Below, piece after piece: positions 32,998 to 41,960 of a stretch of 44,913 nt of DNA. Each line of letters begins with the position of its first letter. Within the stretch, counting starts at the first letter, position 1. The notes under the pieces are model-generated. The model saw only the letters and a list, made by a program, of their open reading frames with translations. It was not told the origin of the DNA and ran no database searches. Made by a program: the position numbers and the translations under genes. Source of the DNA: Erythrobacteraceae bacterium (GTDB lineage: Bacteria; Pseudomonadota; Alphaproteobacteria; Sphingomonadales; Sphingomonadaceae); the NCBI GenBank assembly GCA_024642545.1, contig JAHEAW010000003.1:1-44913 (forward strand). Direction: 5' to 3'.

Positions 32998-35760
32998 TCA
33001 GGCATCTTCCAGCTCTGCCTGCCGCTGATCGCTGGCTGCTTCCAGCAAGGCAGTCTCAATCGCCTGCAGCCGGTCCTTGCGTTCAATCTTGTTGCCCAGA
33101 AGATCGGTGACGTAAAACGTATCAGCGGCCCGTTCGCCATAGTTGGTAATATGCGCGGAATGAACCACCAGCTGGCTTTCGAACATCACCCGCGCCAGCC
33201 GGTTGAGCAGCGCAGAGCGGTCTCGCGCCAGGATTTCAACAAGCGTGAATCGGGTTGATGTCTGATTGTCGAATATCACGCGGGGGCGAACATCAAACGC
33301 TTTTGCTCTGGCATGGGGCAGCGGGCGGCGGGCCAATTGCGGCACCAGCTTGATTCGCCCCATCAACGCATCACCGATAGAGGTCTTGATCCGGTCGATT
33401 TGCCCCGGGTCATTGAACGGTTTGCCGTGCGGGTCCTGCACCAGAAAATTGTCGACTGCCCAGCCATTGCGGGCGGTGTGGATGCGCGCATCGATGATAT
33501 TTGCACCGGCCAGATGAATCCCGCCCGCAATCCGGTAAAACAGCCCGGGGTGGTCAGCGGCGATCACGCTCACCAATGTCGCCCCGCGCTCTGCATCATA
33601 TTCGCAGTGGATCGAGAGGTTTTCCTTCAGTCTGCGCGCCACAGAATATTGCACCAGATTGCGGCTGATGATTCCCTCGGGCTCAGCGATCCAATAGGCA
33701 TCATCGAATATCCCGCCGATATCTGCCATCAGGCCAGCCTTGTCACTCAGCAGGCGAGTGACCAGTTCCTGCTTGTGCGCGACCCGTTCCTTCCGGCCGT
33801 GTCGTATGTGGCCCAGCCGCAGGCGTTCTTGCGCGGCATCAGACAATTCGCCAAGTAACTGGCGTTTCCAGCTGTTCCACACGCCCGGGCCGACTGCGCG
33901 AATGTCAACTGCGGTCAGGATCATCAGATTGTGCAGTCGCTCGATACTTTGGACCTGGCCTACAAAATTCTCGATTGTACCCGGATCGGTCAGGTCGCGT
34001 TTGAAGGCTGTCGCGCTCATCAGTAAATGGTTGCGCACCAGCCACGCGACCAGAGCTGTTTCATCGTCATCAAGGCCGAAGCGCGGACAGAGCTTTTCTG
34101 CAACATCGCCGCCCAGCTGCGAATGATCACCACCGCGGCCCTTGGCGATATCGTGGAGCAATACCGCGACATATATCGCCCGGCGTGATTTGACTGTGTG
34201 AATCAGTTCCGAAGCACGCGGATGATCCTCAATCAATTCGCCTTTTTCAATGCGGCTGAGCAAACCGATGGCGCGGATGGTGTGCTCGTCCACTGTATAA
34301 TGGTGGTACATATCAAACTGCATTTGCGCATTCACACGCCCGAAATCGGGCACGAACTTGCCGAAAACGCTTGCCTCATTCAGCCACCGCAAGACGGTTT
34401 CTGGATCATTGCTGCCGGACAGCAAGTCGACGAACAGCGCGTTGGCGCGCGGATCCTTGCGGATCTTGGCTGTTATCAACGCGGAATCCCGGTCAGCTTG
34501 ACGCATGGCAGATGGATGCACTTCCAGCCCCTCTGCTTCGGCGATCTGGAAAATTTCGATCAGGCGGACCGGGTCTTTGGCGAACCAGTCATCCGACGGC
34601 ACTTCGATCTTGCCGCCAAAAATGCGGTAGCCTTTGACCAAGCGCGCCTTTGCCTTGAACCCGGCCAGCAGGCCGCGGCGGGCTCTGCGCTTGGCAAATT
34701 GCTCGTCAATATGGTCGAGGAACACGCCTGTCAGGCTGCCGACCCGCTTGGCCTGAAGGAAATAGAACTGCATGAAGCGCTCGACTGCGCTTTTGCCCGG
34801 CCGATCAGCAAAGTTCATTCGCTGTGCGACTTGCCGCTGGAGGTCAAATGTCAGCCGATCCTCAGCCCTGCCTGTCAGGATGTGCAGATGACAGCGGACT
34901 GCCAGCATGAAGCCTTCGGCGCGGCGGAAGGAGCGATATTCGCTCTGGGTTAGCAGGCCGACTTCCACCAGATCAGCGGCGCTGCGCACCTTGTGAATAT
35001 ATTTGCCAATCCAGTAGAGCGTATGCAGATCGCGCAGCCCACCCTTGCCGTCCTTGACATTGGGCTCAACCACATAGCGGCTGTCGCCCATGCGCTTGTG
35101 CCGCTCGTTGCGTTCGGCCAGCTTTTCGGAAACGAATTGCCGCTCTGTCCCGGCCACCACTTCTGCGTAGAAACGCCGCCGCGCCTCTTCATAGAGCACA
35201 TCATCGCCCCACAGAAATCGCCCTTCGAGCAGCGCAGTGCGGATGGTCAAATCTTCCTTGGCCATGCGCACCGTATCGTCGATCGTGCGGCTCGAATGGC
35301 CGACCTTCAGGCCCAGATCCCACAGAAAATAGAGGATCCCCTCGATGACCTGTTCGCACCATGGTGCGCGGCGGGTGGGTGTAAAAAAGGCGATGTCGAC
35401 GTCTGAATGAGGGGCCATTTCGGCGCGCCCATAGCCGCCCACCGCCATGATGGTCAGACGTTCGCCAGTCGTACGATTGCCCGATGGATAGACATGGCGC
35501 ACCACATGGTCGTGGATCAGGCGGACCAGCTGATCGACCAGAAAGGCCTGACCTGCGCAGCATTCATGACCGGTTGATGGCCGCTCTACCAGACGGTGGG
35601 CAAGCTCCTTTCGGCCATTGTCGAGCGCGCCGCGCAATATTGCCACGATTTGCGGACGTGCCTTGGCGGCACCGTCTTGAACCACCAACTCTTCGATTTG
35701 CACGTCCAGAGCGCGCCGATCGATAACCGCGCGTTGATGAGGAATTGTGACCTTGTTCAC
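32998..35760 (-). CDS. glnD: bifunctional PII uridylyltransferase / uridylyl-removing enzyme
   Basis: Nitrogen sensor that uridylylates PII when glutamine is low and removes UMP when it is high. The protein has 920 residues, the family's length. The nucleotidyltransferase active site is GGYGRAEMAPHSDVDIAFF (about residues 108-126). The HD phosphohydrolase domain has VLLHDIAKGRGGDHSQLGG (about 500-530), and two ACT domains that bind glutamine lie at the end (about 720-910), the first beginning near VSVIAADHPGLFYRIAG and the second near VEILARDRSALLNRLA. The start is a GTG at 35760, 6 nt after the stop of the upstream acyl-CoA synthetase, so they are probably cotranscribed. No glnB, glnA or ntr genes are in the window. 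Confidence 0.96.
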   Translation of the reverse strand: MNKVTIPHQRAVIDRRALDVQIEELVVQDGAAKARPQIVAILRGALDNGRKELAHRLVERPSTGHECCAGQAFLVDQLVRLIHDHVVRHVYPSGNRTTGERLTIMAVGGYGRAEMAPHSDVDIAFFTPTRRAPWCEQVIEGILYFLWDLGLKVGHSSRTIDDTVRMAKEDLTIRTALLEGRFLWGDDVLYEEARRRFYAEVVAGTERQFVSEKLAERNERHKRMGDSRYVVEPNVKDGKGGLRDLHTLYWIGKYIHKVRSAADLVEVGLLTQSEYRSFRRAEGFMLAVRCHLHILTGRAEDRLTFDLQRQVAQRMNFADRPGKSAVERFMQFYFLQAKRVGSLTGVFLDHIDEQFAKRRARRGLLAGFKAKARLVKGYRIFGGKIEVPSDDWFAKDPVRLIEIFQIAEAEGLEVHPSAMRQADRDSALITAKIRKDPRANALFVDLLSGSNDPETVLRWLNEASVFGKFVPDFGRVNAQMQFDMYHHYTVDEHTIRAIGLLSRIEKGELIEDHPRASELIHTVKSRRAIYVAVLLHDIAKGRGGDHSQLGGDVAEKLCPRFGLDDDETALVAWLVRNHLLMSATAFKRDLTDPGTIENFVGQVQSIERLHNLMILTAVDIRAVGPGVWNSWKRQLLGELSDAAQERLRLGHIRHGRKERVAHKQELVTRLLSDKAGLMADIGGIFDDAYWIAEPEGIISRNLVQYSVARRLKENLSIHCEYDAERGATLVSVIAADHPGLFYRIAGGIHLAGANIIDARIHTARNGWAVDNFLVQDPHGKPFNDPGQIDRIKTSIGDALMGRIKLVPQLARRPLPHARAKAFDVRPRVIFDNQTSTRFTLVEILARDRSALLNRLARVMFESQLVVHSAHITNYGERAADTFYVTDLLGNKIERKDRLQAIETALLEAASDQRQAELEDA

Positions 35761-35766
35761 GCGGTT

Positions 35767-37464
35767 TTAGCCGACCTCCATCTGGGCGGTATATTGCGCG
35801 CGCAGGCTCTTCTTGTCGATCTTCTGCGTGCCAAGGCGCGGCAGGGCTTCGTGGGCTTGCCATAAATGCGCAGGTTGCTTGAACTGCGCCAGCCGGCCCT
35901 TGAGGTAATCATGCAATTCGTCCGGGCTGAGGTGCTTGCCTTCGCGCACCAGATAGGTTGCGCCGACGATTTCTCCAAAGCGCTGGTCGGGCAGCCCGAA
36001 AACGGAACATTCTGTAACATCTGGGTGCGCATAGATCGCCTGTTCGACCTCGATACAAGAGATATTCTCCCCGCCACGAATGATGATATCCTTCTTGCGG
36101 TCGACAATGAACAAATAGCCGTCCTCGTCCAGATAGCCCAGATCGCCGCTGCGGAAATAGCCGTTACCGGTAAAAGCGGCATCGGTGGCTTCGTCATTCT
36201 TCCAATAGCCGCGGAAATTGGCGACGCTGCGCAGGCATACTTCACCAATCTGGCCTTGCTCCAGCAAATTCCCATCATCATCGAGAATGGCAAGATCAAC
36301 CAGCGGTCGGCTGGCTTTGCCTGTACTTCCCGGCTTGGCGAGGTAATTTTCATTGAAGTTGCCGCAGCCAACCGCATTGGTTTCAGTGAGACCATAGCCA
36401 AGCAGCGGGAATCCCTCGGGGAAGGATTCCTTGATCTTGGTAACATGATCTACCGGGCGCGGTGCGCCGCCTGCGGCAAAACTTTTGCAGCAGCTAAGAT
36501 CAAATTCGCCGCGCTGCGGGTGGCTGGCCATCTCGTAACTCATCAGCGGCACGCCGACGAAATAGCTAACCTGCTCTGCTTCGATCAGACGCATAGCTTC
36601 CAGTGCATCCCATTTGGGCATCAGTACCAGTTTGCGCGCAATCGCGAAGCTTTGCAGGAACAACGGAATCTCGCCGGTCACATGGAATAGCGGCACGGCA
36701 ACCAGCGCACAGGGCTGAGAAGATGATTCTTCGCCGCGCTGCGCCATCAGCAGCGCTGCCATCGCGCTTTGCGCGACATAGTTCATCACTCCGGAAATAA
36801 CCCCGCGGTGATCAGAAAAAGCGCCTTTGGGATAACCGGTTGAACCCGATGTATAGAGCATTGTTGCCAGATCATCAGGGCCAAGATCGGGCAGGGTTGT
36901 TTCGTGCAGGTTGCTGTCCGCCCAAATCGGACCGAGTCCCTGATCGGGTGCGCCGCCATGATCGAAGGTAACTACTTTGGCGCAATGATCGGTGCCATCC
37001 ATCCGTTTGGCGCGCTGCGGGTCGGCCAATACCAGACTGCAATCGGCCAGTCGGATGCCAAAAGCCAGCTCGTCGCCGGTCCAGAAGCCGTTGAGCAAGG
37101 TCACGCAGCCTCCGGCCATCGCCGCGCCCATGTAGGCAATCATCCAGTTGGCTGAATTGCGCGCTGCAATGCCCACCCGGTCGCCTACCTTGACCCCGTG
37201 GCGGGACACCAGCCCGGCAGCGACAGCTTGCGCGGCCTCATATGTTTCAGCAAAAGTCAGCCGAATGTCGCCATCGACCAGAAAGGCCAGATCGGCGTGT
37301 TCTTTGCAATAATGCGCGAAAAACTGGCTGAGACTGGGCGGCGCATTGCTGAATTCCGGAATTGTCGTGCCGTAGCGTTCAAGCGGCTGCGTTTCAAACG
37401 GCTGGCCGGGTTGGACCAATCCGTCCATGATTGTGTCCAGCGCCTTGTCCAGTTCAGTTGCCAT
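35767..37464 (-). CDS. AMP-forming acyl-CoA synthetase, second paralogue
   Basis: A further class I adenylate-forming enzyme, 565 residues, distinct from the one downstream of glnD; the acid substrate is unknown. The P-loop is MLYTSGSTGYPKGAFSDHRGV (about residues 207-227; shown as two parts, MLYTSGSTG and YPKGAFSDH). It continues with FAAGGAPRPVDHV, YGLTETNAVG, RSGDLGYLDEDGYLFIVDRKKDIIIRGGENISCIEVE, and ends PRLGTQKIDKKSLR, where the lysine near the C-terminus is the expected catalytic one. The ATG at 37464 has AGGAGAG 8 nt upstream, a good start. It begins the minus-strand run acs2-glnD-acs1 and is divergent from lgt; 173 bp lie between and hold both promoters, which I could not locate. Confidence 0.93.
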   Translation of the reverse strand: MATELDKALDTIMDGLVQPGQPFETQPLERYGTTIPEFSNAPPSLSQFFAHYCKEHADLAFLVDGDIRLTFAETYEAAQAVAAGLVSRHGVKVGDRVGIAARNSANWMIAYMGAAMAGGCVTLLNGFWTGDELAFGIRLADCSLVLADPQRAKRMDGTDHCAKVVTFDHGGAPDQGLGPIWADSNLHETTLPDLGPDDLATMLYTSGSTGYPKGAFSDHRGVISGVMNYVAQSAMAALLMAQRGEESSSQPCALVAVPLFHVTGEIPLFLQSFAIARKLVLMPKWDALEAMRLIEAEQVSYFVGVPLMSYEMASHPQRGEFDLSCCKSFAAGGAPRPVDHVTKIKESFPEGFPLLGYGLTETNAVGCGNFNENYLAKPGSTGKASRPLVDLAILDDDGNLLEQGQIGEVCLRSVANFRGYWKNDEATDAAFTGNGYFRSGDLGYLDEDGYLFIVDRKKDIIIRGGENISCIEVEQAIYAHPDVTECSVFGLPDQRFGEIVGATYLVREGKHLSPDELHDYLKGRLAQFKQPAHLWQAHEALPRLGTQKIDKKSLRAQYTAQMEVG

Positions 37465-37637
37465 CTAGCGATCTCTCCTAATCCCGATTATGCGATCCGC
37501 CTTGAATTGACGGTTTTATGCGCAGCTTCAGGCTTTCACCTCAAGCCGCGCTATGCCACAAGCCGCGCGGTGGATTTGCCATTGGCCAATCACCCGCAAG
37601 GCCGTACGCGGTCCTAACCACTTAAGGGGTAACCTGC

Positions 37638-38540
37638 TTGCTGTCACTACTGGCCTCCGCCGTATCTTCGCACCCGTTCCAATGGGCCGAACTGGGTTTG
37701 AAACCAGGCATCGACCTGGGGTTCTTTACGCTGCGCTTCTACTCGCTGGCTTATCTTGGCGGGATTTTGTTTGCCTATTGGCATTTGACCAAGATGATCC
37801 GGTCGGCGGGCGCACCGCTGGCGCAGCGCCATGTCGATGATCTGTTCTTCTATTGTACCTTGGGGGTCATTCTGGGCGGGAGGCTGGGCTATGCGCTGTT
37901 TTACACCGGCGGCAGTTCGGACGAACCGAGTATGTTCTTCCACTTCACGCCCGGCCAGACAGTCAGCTGGGATTTGCTGCGATTGTGGGATGGCGGGATG
38001 AGCTTCCATGGCGGCGTGATCGGAGTTTTGCTGGCGATTACTTTTGTGTGCCGCCGGGGTGACCTCAATTTCCTGCGCGTATGTGATTATATTGCAGTCA
38101 ATGTGCCCGTTGGCATGATGCTGGGCCGGCTTGCCAATTTCATAAATGGCGAATTGTGGGGGCGCGTCTCCGATGTACCGTGGGCGATGGTTTTTCCGGG
38201 CGGCGGCCCGTTGCCGCGTCACCCCAGCCAGCTTTATGAAGCCGCACTGGAAGGCCTGCTGCTGGCAATCATTCTGATCCCGCTGTTCTGGAAAACCCGC
38301 GCGCGCTACCGGCCCGGGTTGCTGGTCGGCACCTTTACCGCGGGGATTGCGGCGGCCCGCTTTACAGTCGAATTCTTCCGGCAGCCCGATGCGCAATTGG
38401 CGGAATTCGCCCGCGACACCGGCCTGTCGATGGGGCAATGGTTGACGATACCGCTGTTTATCCTGGGGGTCGCGGTGATGGCGCGGGCGCTGATGCGGGC
38501 ACCGCTGGGAAGCGGCGAGGGCAAGCCTTCTGCTGCATGA
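37638..38540 (+). CDS. lgt: prolipoprotein diacylglyceryl transferase
   Basis: Inner-membrane enzyme that adds diacylglycerol from phosphatidylglycerol to the lipobox cysteine of prolipoproteins, the first step of lipoprotein maturation (LolA, elsewhere in this window, acts later). The protein has 300 residues, normal for Lgt, with about seven membrane segments. The family signature GRLANFINGELWGR is at about residues 163-176. The active HGGVIG loop is at 124-129, and HPSQLYEAALEG is at about 194-205. The start is a TTG at 37638 with AAGGGG about 8 nt upstream; an in-frame TAA lies 13 nt before it, leaving little room for another start. It is followed after 13 nt by the MidA-type methyltransferase gene. 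Confidence 0.96.
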   Translation: MLSLLASAVSSHPFQWAELGLKPGIDLGFFTLRFYSLAYLGGILFAYWHLTKMIRSAGAPLAQRHVDDLFFYCTLGVILGGRLGYALFYTGGSSDEPSMFFHFTPGQTVSWDLLRLWDGGMSFHGGVIGVLLAITFVCRRGDLNFLRVCDYIAVNVPVGMMLGRLANFINGELWGRVSDVPWAMVFPGGGPLPRHPSQLYEAALEGLLLAIILIPLFWKTRARYRPGLLVGTFTAGIAAARFTVEFFRQPDAQLAEFARDTGLSMGQWLTIPLFILGVAVMARALMRAPLGSGEGKPSAA

Positions 38541-38553
38541 GTGACGGTATGGT

Positions 38554-39615
38554 ATGAGCGAAGAATCTATGAGTGTGGCGGAAATGTTTCGCCGCCTGAT
38601 CCGCACCAATGGCCCGATTTCCCTGTCTCAGTTCATGGGAGAGAGTAATGCCCGTTATTATGCCAGCCGCGACCCGCTGGGGACTGCTGGCGACTTTGTA
38701 ACTGCGCCTGAAATCAGCCAGATGTTTGGAGAACTGATCGGTCTTTGGCTGGCCGACATGTGGATTCACGCGGGCAAGGAAGAGCCGGTCCATTATGTTG
38801 AACTGGGCCCGGGGCGGGGGACCCTGGCCAAGGATGCTCTGCGCAGCGCAAAGCGCTATGGCCTCGAGCCTGAGGTACATTTCATCGAGGGCTCGACCAG
38901 CTTGCGGGCACTGCAGGAGGCCGCTGTACCCGACGTCAGGTTCCATCACGATCTTTCGAGCATTCCGGAATACGGGCCAATTCTGCTTGTTGCCAATGAA
39001 TTTCTCGATGCCTTGCCCGTTCGTCAGCTGGTCCGATCTGCCGATGGCTGGCGCGAACGGATGGTGACGCTGGAAGGCGATAAGTTCACGTTTACCGCCG
39101 GGCAGCAGCCGATGGATGGTGCCGTGCCGCCTGACTGGCGCGGAGCGACGCAAGGGACCCTGATTGAAACGAACCCAGCGGCTGCAGCCATCCTCTATGA
39201 AGTGGCAGGCAGGCTGGAAGCGCAGGGCGGGGCGGCGCTGTTTATCGATTATGGCCATCGGGAAACGCGCGGCGGATCGACCTTGCAGGCCGTGCGCGAG
39301 CACCGGAAGGTTGACCCCTTCGCCGCGCCGGGTGAAGCGGATCTGACTGCGCATGTCGACTTTGCAACCTTGGCCCGGATTGCCCAGTCGCGCGGGGTGC
39401 GCTGGCTCGGCACCGTGACCCAGGGGGCTTGGCTGAATGCACTGGGGATCGATATGCGAGCCGATGCCTTGGCCCGGATTGCGCCGCATTACGCGGCCGA
39501 GTTGCAGCAAGCCAAGCGGCGGCTGGTTGCTGATGACCAGATGGGGCTGCTGTTCAAGGTAATGGGTCTGGCAGGACCTGGTTGGCCGGGCGGAACCGGT
39601 TTCGACACCGACTGA
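38554..39615 (+). CDS. SAM-dependent methyltransferase, MidA/NDUFAF7 family
   Basis: Homologue of the mitochondrial complex I assembly factor NDUFAF7, which dimethylates an arginine of NDUFS2; the bacterial role is not settled but a protein-arginine target in NADH dehydrogenase is plausible. The protein has 353 residues. It opens with the family segment GPISLSQFMGESNARYYASRDPLG (GPISLSQFM and YYASRDPLG), then GDFVTAPEISQMFGELIGLW. The SAM-binding motif is YVELGPGRGTLAKDALR (about residues 78-94), followed by IHVVANEF-like LVANEFLDALPVRQ. The ATG at 38554 is used; a second in-frame ATG lies at 38569. It is cotranscribed with lgt by spacing and ends 7 bp from the convergent transporter gene. 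Confidence 0.92.
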   Translation: MSEESMSVAEMFRRLIRTNGPISLSQFMGESNARYYASRDPLGTAGDFVTAPEISQMFGELIGLWLADMWIHAGKEEPVHYVELGPGRGTLAKDALRSAKRYGLEPEVHFIEGSTSLRALQEAAVPDVRFHHDLSSIPEYGPILLVANEFLDALPVRQLVRSADGWRERMVTLEGDKFTFTAGQQPMDGAVPPDWRGATQGTLIETNPAAAAILYEVAGRLEAQGGAALFIDYGHRETRGGSTLQAVREHRKVDPFAAPGEADLTAHVDFATLARIAQSRGVRWLGTVTQGAWLNALGIDMRADALARIAPHYAAELQQAKRRLVADDQMGLLFKVMGLAGPGWPGGTGFDTD

Positions 39616-39622
39616 GGCTGCT

Positions 39623-41155
39623 CTACAGACCGATCCTGCGCGCCAGTTGCCGCGCTGCTTGCGCCGGTGATTGTTTGTTATCCTGCCGATCGACCGACAA
39701 ATTGGCCGCCCGCATATCCTGCACATCGATTGCACCGATCAGCGGTTCAAGCGCCGAGGCAAGCCTGGGGTCCTGCGCCGCTGTGGGCGATAGCAGCAAC
39801 AAGGCATCATAGGATGGGAAAGCGTCCAGCGGGTCCTTCAGTACCGTCAGATGATCCGCTGCAATCCGCCCATCCGAAGTATAGGCCGAGATCACGTCTG
39901 CCTCTCCGCCGGTCAGCGCGTCATACATGAAAGTGGTGGTGAAATTGCGCTGGCGGGCAAACTTGAGGCCATAGGCATCACGCACCGCGATCCATTCGGG
40001 CCGTTCGAAAAATTCGACATCGCCGCCAATGGTCAGGCGCGGCGCGACCCGGGCAAGATCGGCCAGCGTTGCAACCCGCAATTGTTCGGCCCGGGCGCTG
40101 GGCATCGCCAACGCATAGGCATTTTCGAACCCGAGTTTGCCCAGCACCTGTGTCCCGCTTGTGCCTTGCTCCCACTTCACAATGGCCTGATAGATCTTTT
40201 CACGCCCGGGATTATCCCGTCGTTTGAGCTGGTTGGTCCACAAGGTCCCTGTATAATCAATCGCAATGTCGATCGCACTGCTGGTCAACGCCTGATGCAC
40301 CACGGCCGAACCCAGGCCGTCGCGGTAGGTCACTTGATAGCCGGCCTGCTCCAGCCGCTGGCCGACCAGGCGGGCAAGAATATATTGCTCTGAAAAACTT
40401 TTCGCGCCGATCACAACCTGGTGTTCTGATTGCGGGCGCTGCGCATATCCAGCTGCGCCAATGCCCCCCAGCGCAAGTGCAATACCGCCCCAGACCAGCA
40501 ATTTTTTACGATCGGCAAAGCCCCGCTCGATCAGGCCAAGCAGCGCATCGGTGATCATCGCCAGCGCGGCTGCTGCGGTACATCCTGCAAGCACCAATGC
40601 CCAGTTCTGGGTCTGCAATCCGGCAAAGATTGGATCGCCCAGGCTTGGCTGGCCGATAGTGGTCGACAAGGTCGCCGCGCCAATCGTCCAGACAGCGGCA
40701 GTGCGAATTCCGGCCATGATAAAGGGCGCAGCCAGCGGTGCTTCGACCAGGCGCAATTTCTGCCACTTGGTCATCCCGACCGCTTCGGCTGCCTCGAGCA
40801 CGCCGCTTTCCATCTGTTCGCGCGCTGTCACGGTGTTGCGCAGGATTGGTAGCAAGGCATAAAGTGCCAAGGCCAGCAGCGCGGGCAGAAAGCCGAGTGT
40901 TGGCAGGCCTTCTCCAAAAACCACCCGCAGGCTCAGCAGGACCGGGAAAAACAGTGCCAGCAATGCAAGTGCCGGAATCGTTTGAACAAGGCTTGCAACG
41001 CCCAGCACAACGCGGGCAACGAGTGCAGAGCGGCTGGCCCAGACGGCTAGTGGCAGGGCCACGATAATGCCCAGCGCCAATGCCGCCGCTGACAGCAGTA
41101 CATGAGCGGAAAGCTTGTCTCCTAGCCCCAGCAGGGTGGTTACAATGTCGCTCAT
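39623..41155 (-). CDS. osmoprotectant ABC transporter, fused permease and substrate-binding protein
   Basis: Membrane component of a glycine betaine/choline-type (ProU/OpuC-like) importer, 510 residues. The N-terminal half (about 1-225) is the permease: several membrane segments and the ATPase-contact loop EAAEAVGMTKWQKLRLVEAPLAAPFIMAGI. A further membrane segment (about 222-238) leads to a periplasmic OpuAC-type binding domain (about 245-510), beginning VVIGAKSFSEQYILARLVGQRL with IAIDYTGTLWTNQL and FPSYDALLLLSP. Single-chain permease-binding fusions are known in this family. The ATG at 41155 overlaps the ATPase stop by 4 nt (ATGA). The substrate is inferred from the family; it could be betaine, choline, ectoine or carnitine. 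Confidence 0.92.
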   Translation of the reverse strand: MSDIVTTLLGLGDKLSAHVLLSAAALALGIIVALPLAVWASRSALVARVVLGVASLVQTIPALALLALFFPVLLSLRVVFGEGLPTLGFLPALLALALYALLPILRNTVTAREQMESGVLEAAEAVGMTKWQKLRLVEAPLAAPFIMAGIRTAAVWTIGAATLSTTIGQPSLGDPIFAGLQTQNWALVLAGCTAAAALAMITDALLGLIERGFADRKKLLVWGGIALALGGIGAAGYAQRPQSEHQVVIGAKSFSEQYILARLVGQRLEQAGYQVTYRDGLGSAVVHQALTSSAIDIAIDYTGTLWTNQLKRRDNPGREKIYQAIVKWEQGTSGTQVLGKLGFENAYALAMPSARAEQLRVATLADLARVAPRLTIGGDVEFFERPEWIAVRDAYGLKFARQRNFTTTFMYDALTGGEADVISAYTSDGRIAADHLTVLKDPLDAFPSYDALLLLSPTAAQDPRLASALEPLIGAIDVQDMRAANLSVDRQDNKQSPAQAARQLARRIGL

Positions 41156-41928
41156 GCGGGCCGGGCTTCCAGCGCGGACAGCGCATGGGCCTGATCGCGC
41201 GGCACAGCCACCAACCCTTGCGCTATGGCGCCGCCTGCGCCGCCCAGCAGCGATTTGGGGGTTTCATCCGCCACAATCTGTCCGCCTTCCATCACCAGCA
41301 CTCGGTCGGCCAGCAACAGCGCTTCGGCCATATCATGCGTGACCATCACAGTGGTCAGGCCCAGTTGGCGATGCAGCGCAGTTACCCGCTTGCCAAGCCC
41401 GTCGCGTGTTACCGGATCAAGCGCGCCGAACGGTTCGTCCATCAGCAAGAGCTGCGGACCACCCGCAAGAGCGCGAGCCACGCCAATTCGCTGCCGCTGC
41501 CCGCCCGATAATTCATGCGGCATGCGCTGTGCATAGCTGGCATCCAGTTCAACCAGTTCGAGCAATTCGCCGATCCGGCTGCGGTTCGCGCTCTGTCCTT
41601 CCAGTTTTGGACCGATTCCGATATTTTCTGCGACTGTCATATGAGGGAACAGGCCAACCCCCTGAAAAACATAACCAATCCGGCGGCGCAATGCAGCCAG
41701 CGGTGCATCGCGCACATCGCTGCTGTCAAATGTCACCTGACCCTGATCGGGATCAACCAGCCGATTGACCATTTTGAGCAGTGTCGATTTGCCTGACCCC
41801 GACGCGCCAACCAATGCAACAAACTCGCCGTGACCAACCGAGCAAGTCACTGAAGCGACGGCCGTAACCGCGCCAAAGGTCTTACTGACCCGGTTAAACC
41901 GGAGAAGCGGGGCCGGGTCTGTGTCCAT
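41152..41928 (-). CDS. osmoprotectant ABC transporter ATP-binding protein
   Basis: Energy-coupling subunit of the importer encoded next to it, 258 residues. Walker A is LVGASGSGKSTLL (about residues 40-52), the Q-loop YVFQGVGLFPHMTVAEN, signature LSGGQRQRIGVARAL, Walker B LLLMDEPFGALDP and the H-switch MVTHDM. It lacks the C-terminal CBS domains present in OpuAA/OpuCA, so the known CBS osmosensor is absent here. I choose the ATG at 41928; a GTG just before it at 41931 is an alternative. A GGGGG stretch lies just upstream. It follows the HWE kinase gene by 32 nt on the same strand and overlaps the permease-binding gene. Confidence 0.95.
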   Translation of the reverse strand: MDTDPAPLLRFNRVSKTFGAVTAVASVTCSVGHGEFVALVGASGSGKSTLLKMVNRLVDPDQGQVTFDSSDVRDAPLAALRRRIGYVFQGVGLFPHMTVAENIGIGPKLEGQSANRSRIGELLELVELDASYAQRMPHELSGGQRQRIGVARALAGGPQLLLMDEPFGALDPVTRDGLGKRVTALHRQLGLTTVMVTHDMAEALLLADRVLVMEGGQIVADETPKSLLGGAGGAIAQGLVAVPRDQAHALSALEARPA

Positions 41929-41960
41929 CACCCCCGGTCTATGGGCTTTTGCAGGTCAGG

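Noticed and set aside
38458-39735. 425-codon open frame on the minus strand over lgt and the MidA-type gene
   Set aside because: It lies antisense to two well-supported genes, is rich in Arg, Pro and His and lacks family features; a GC-driven shadow.
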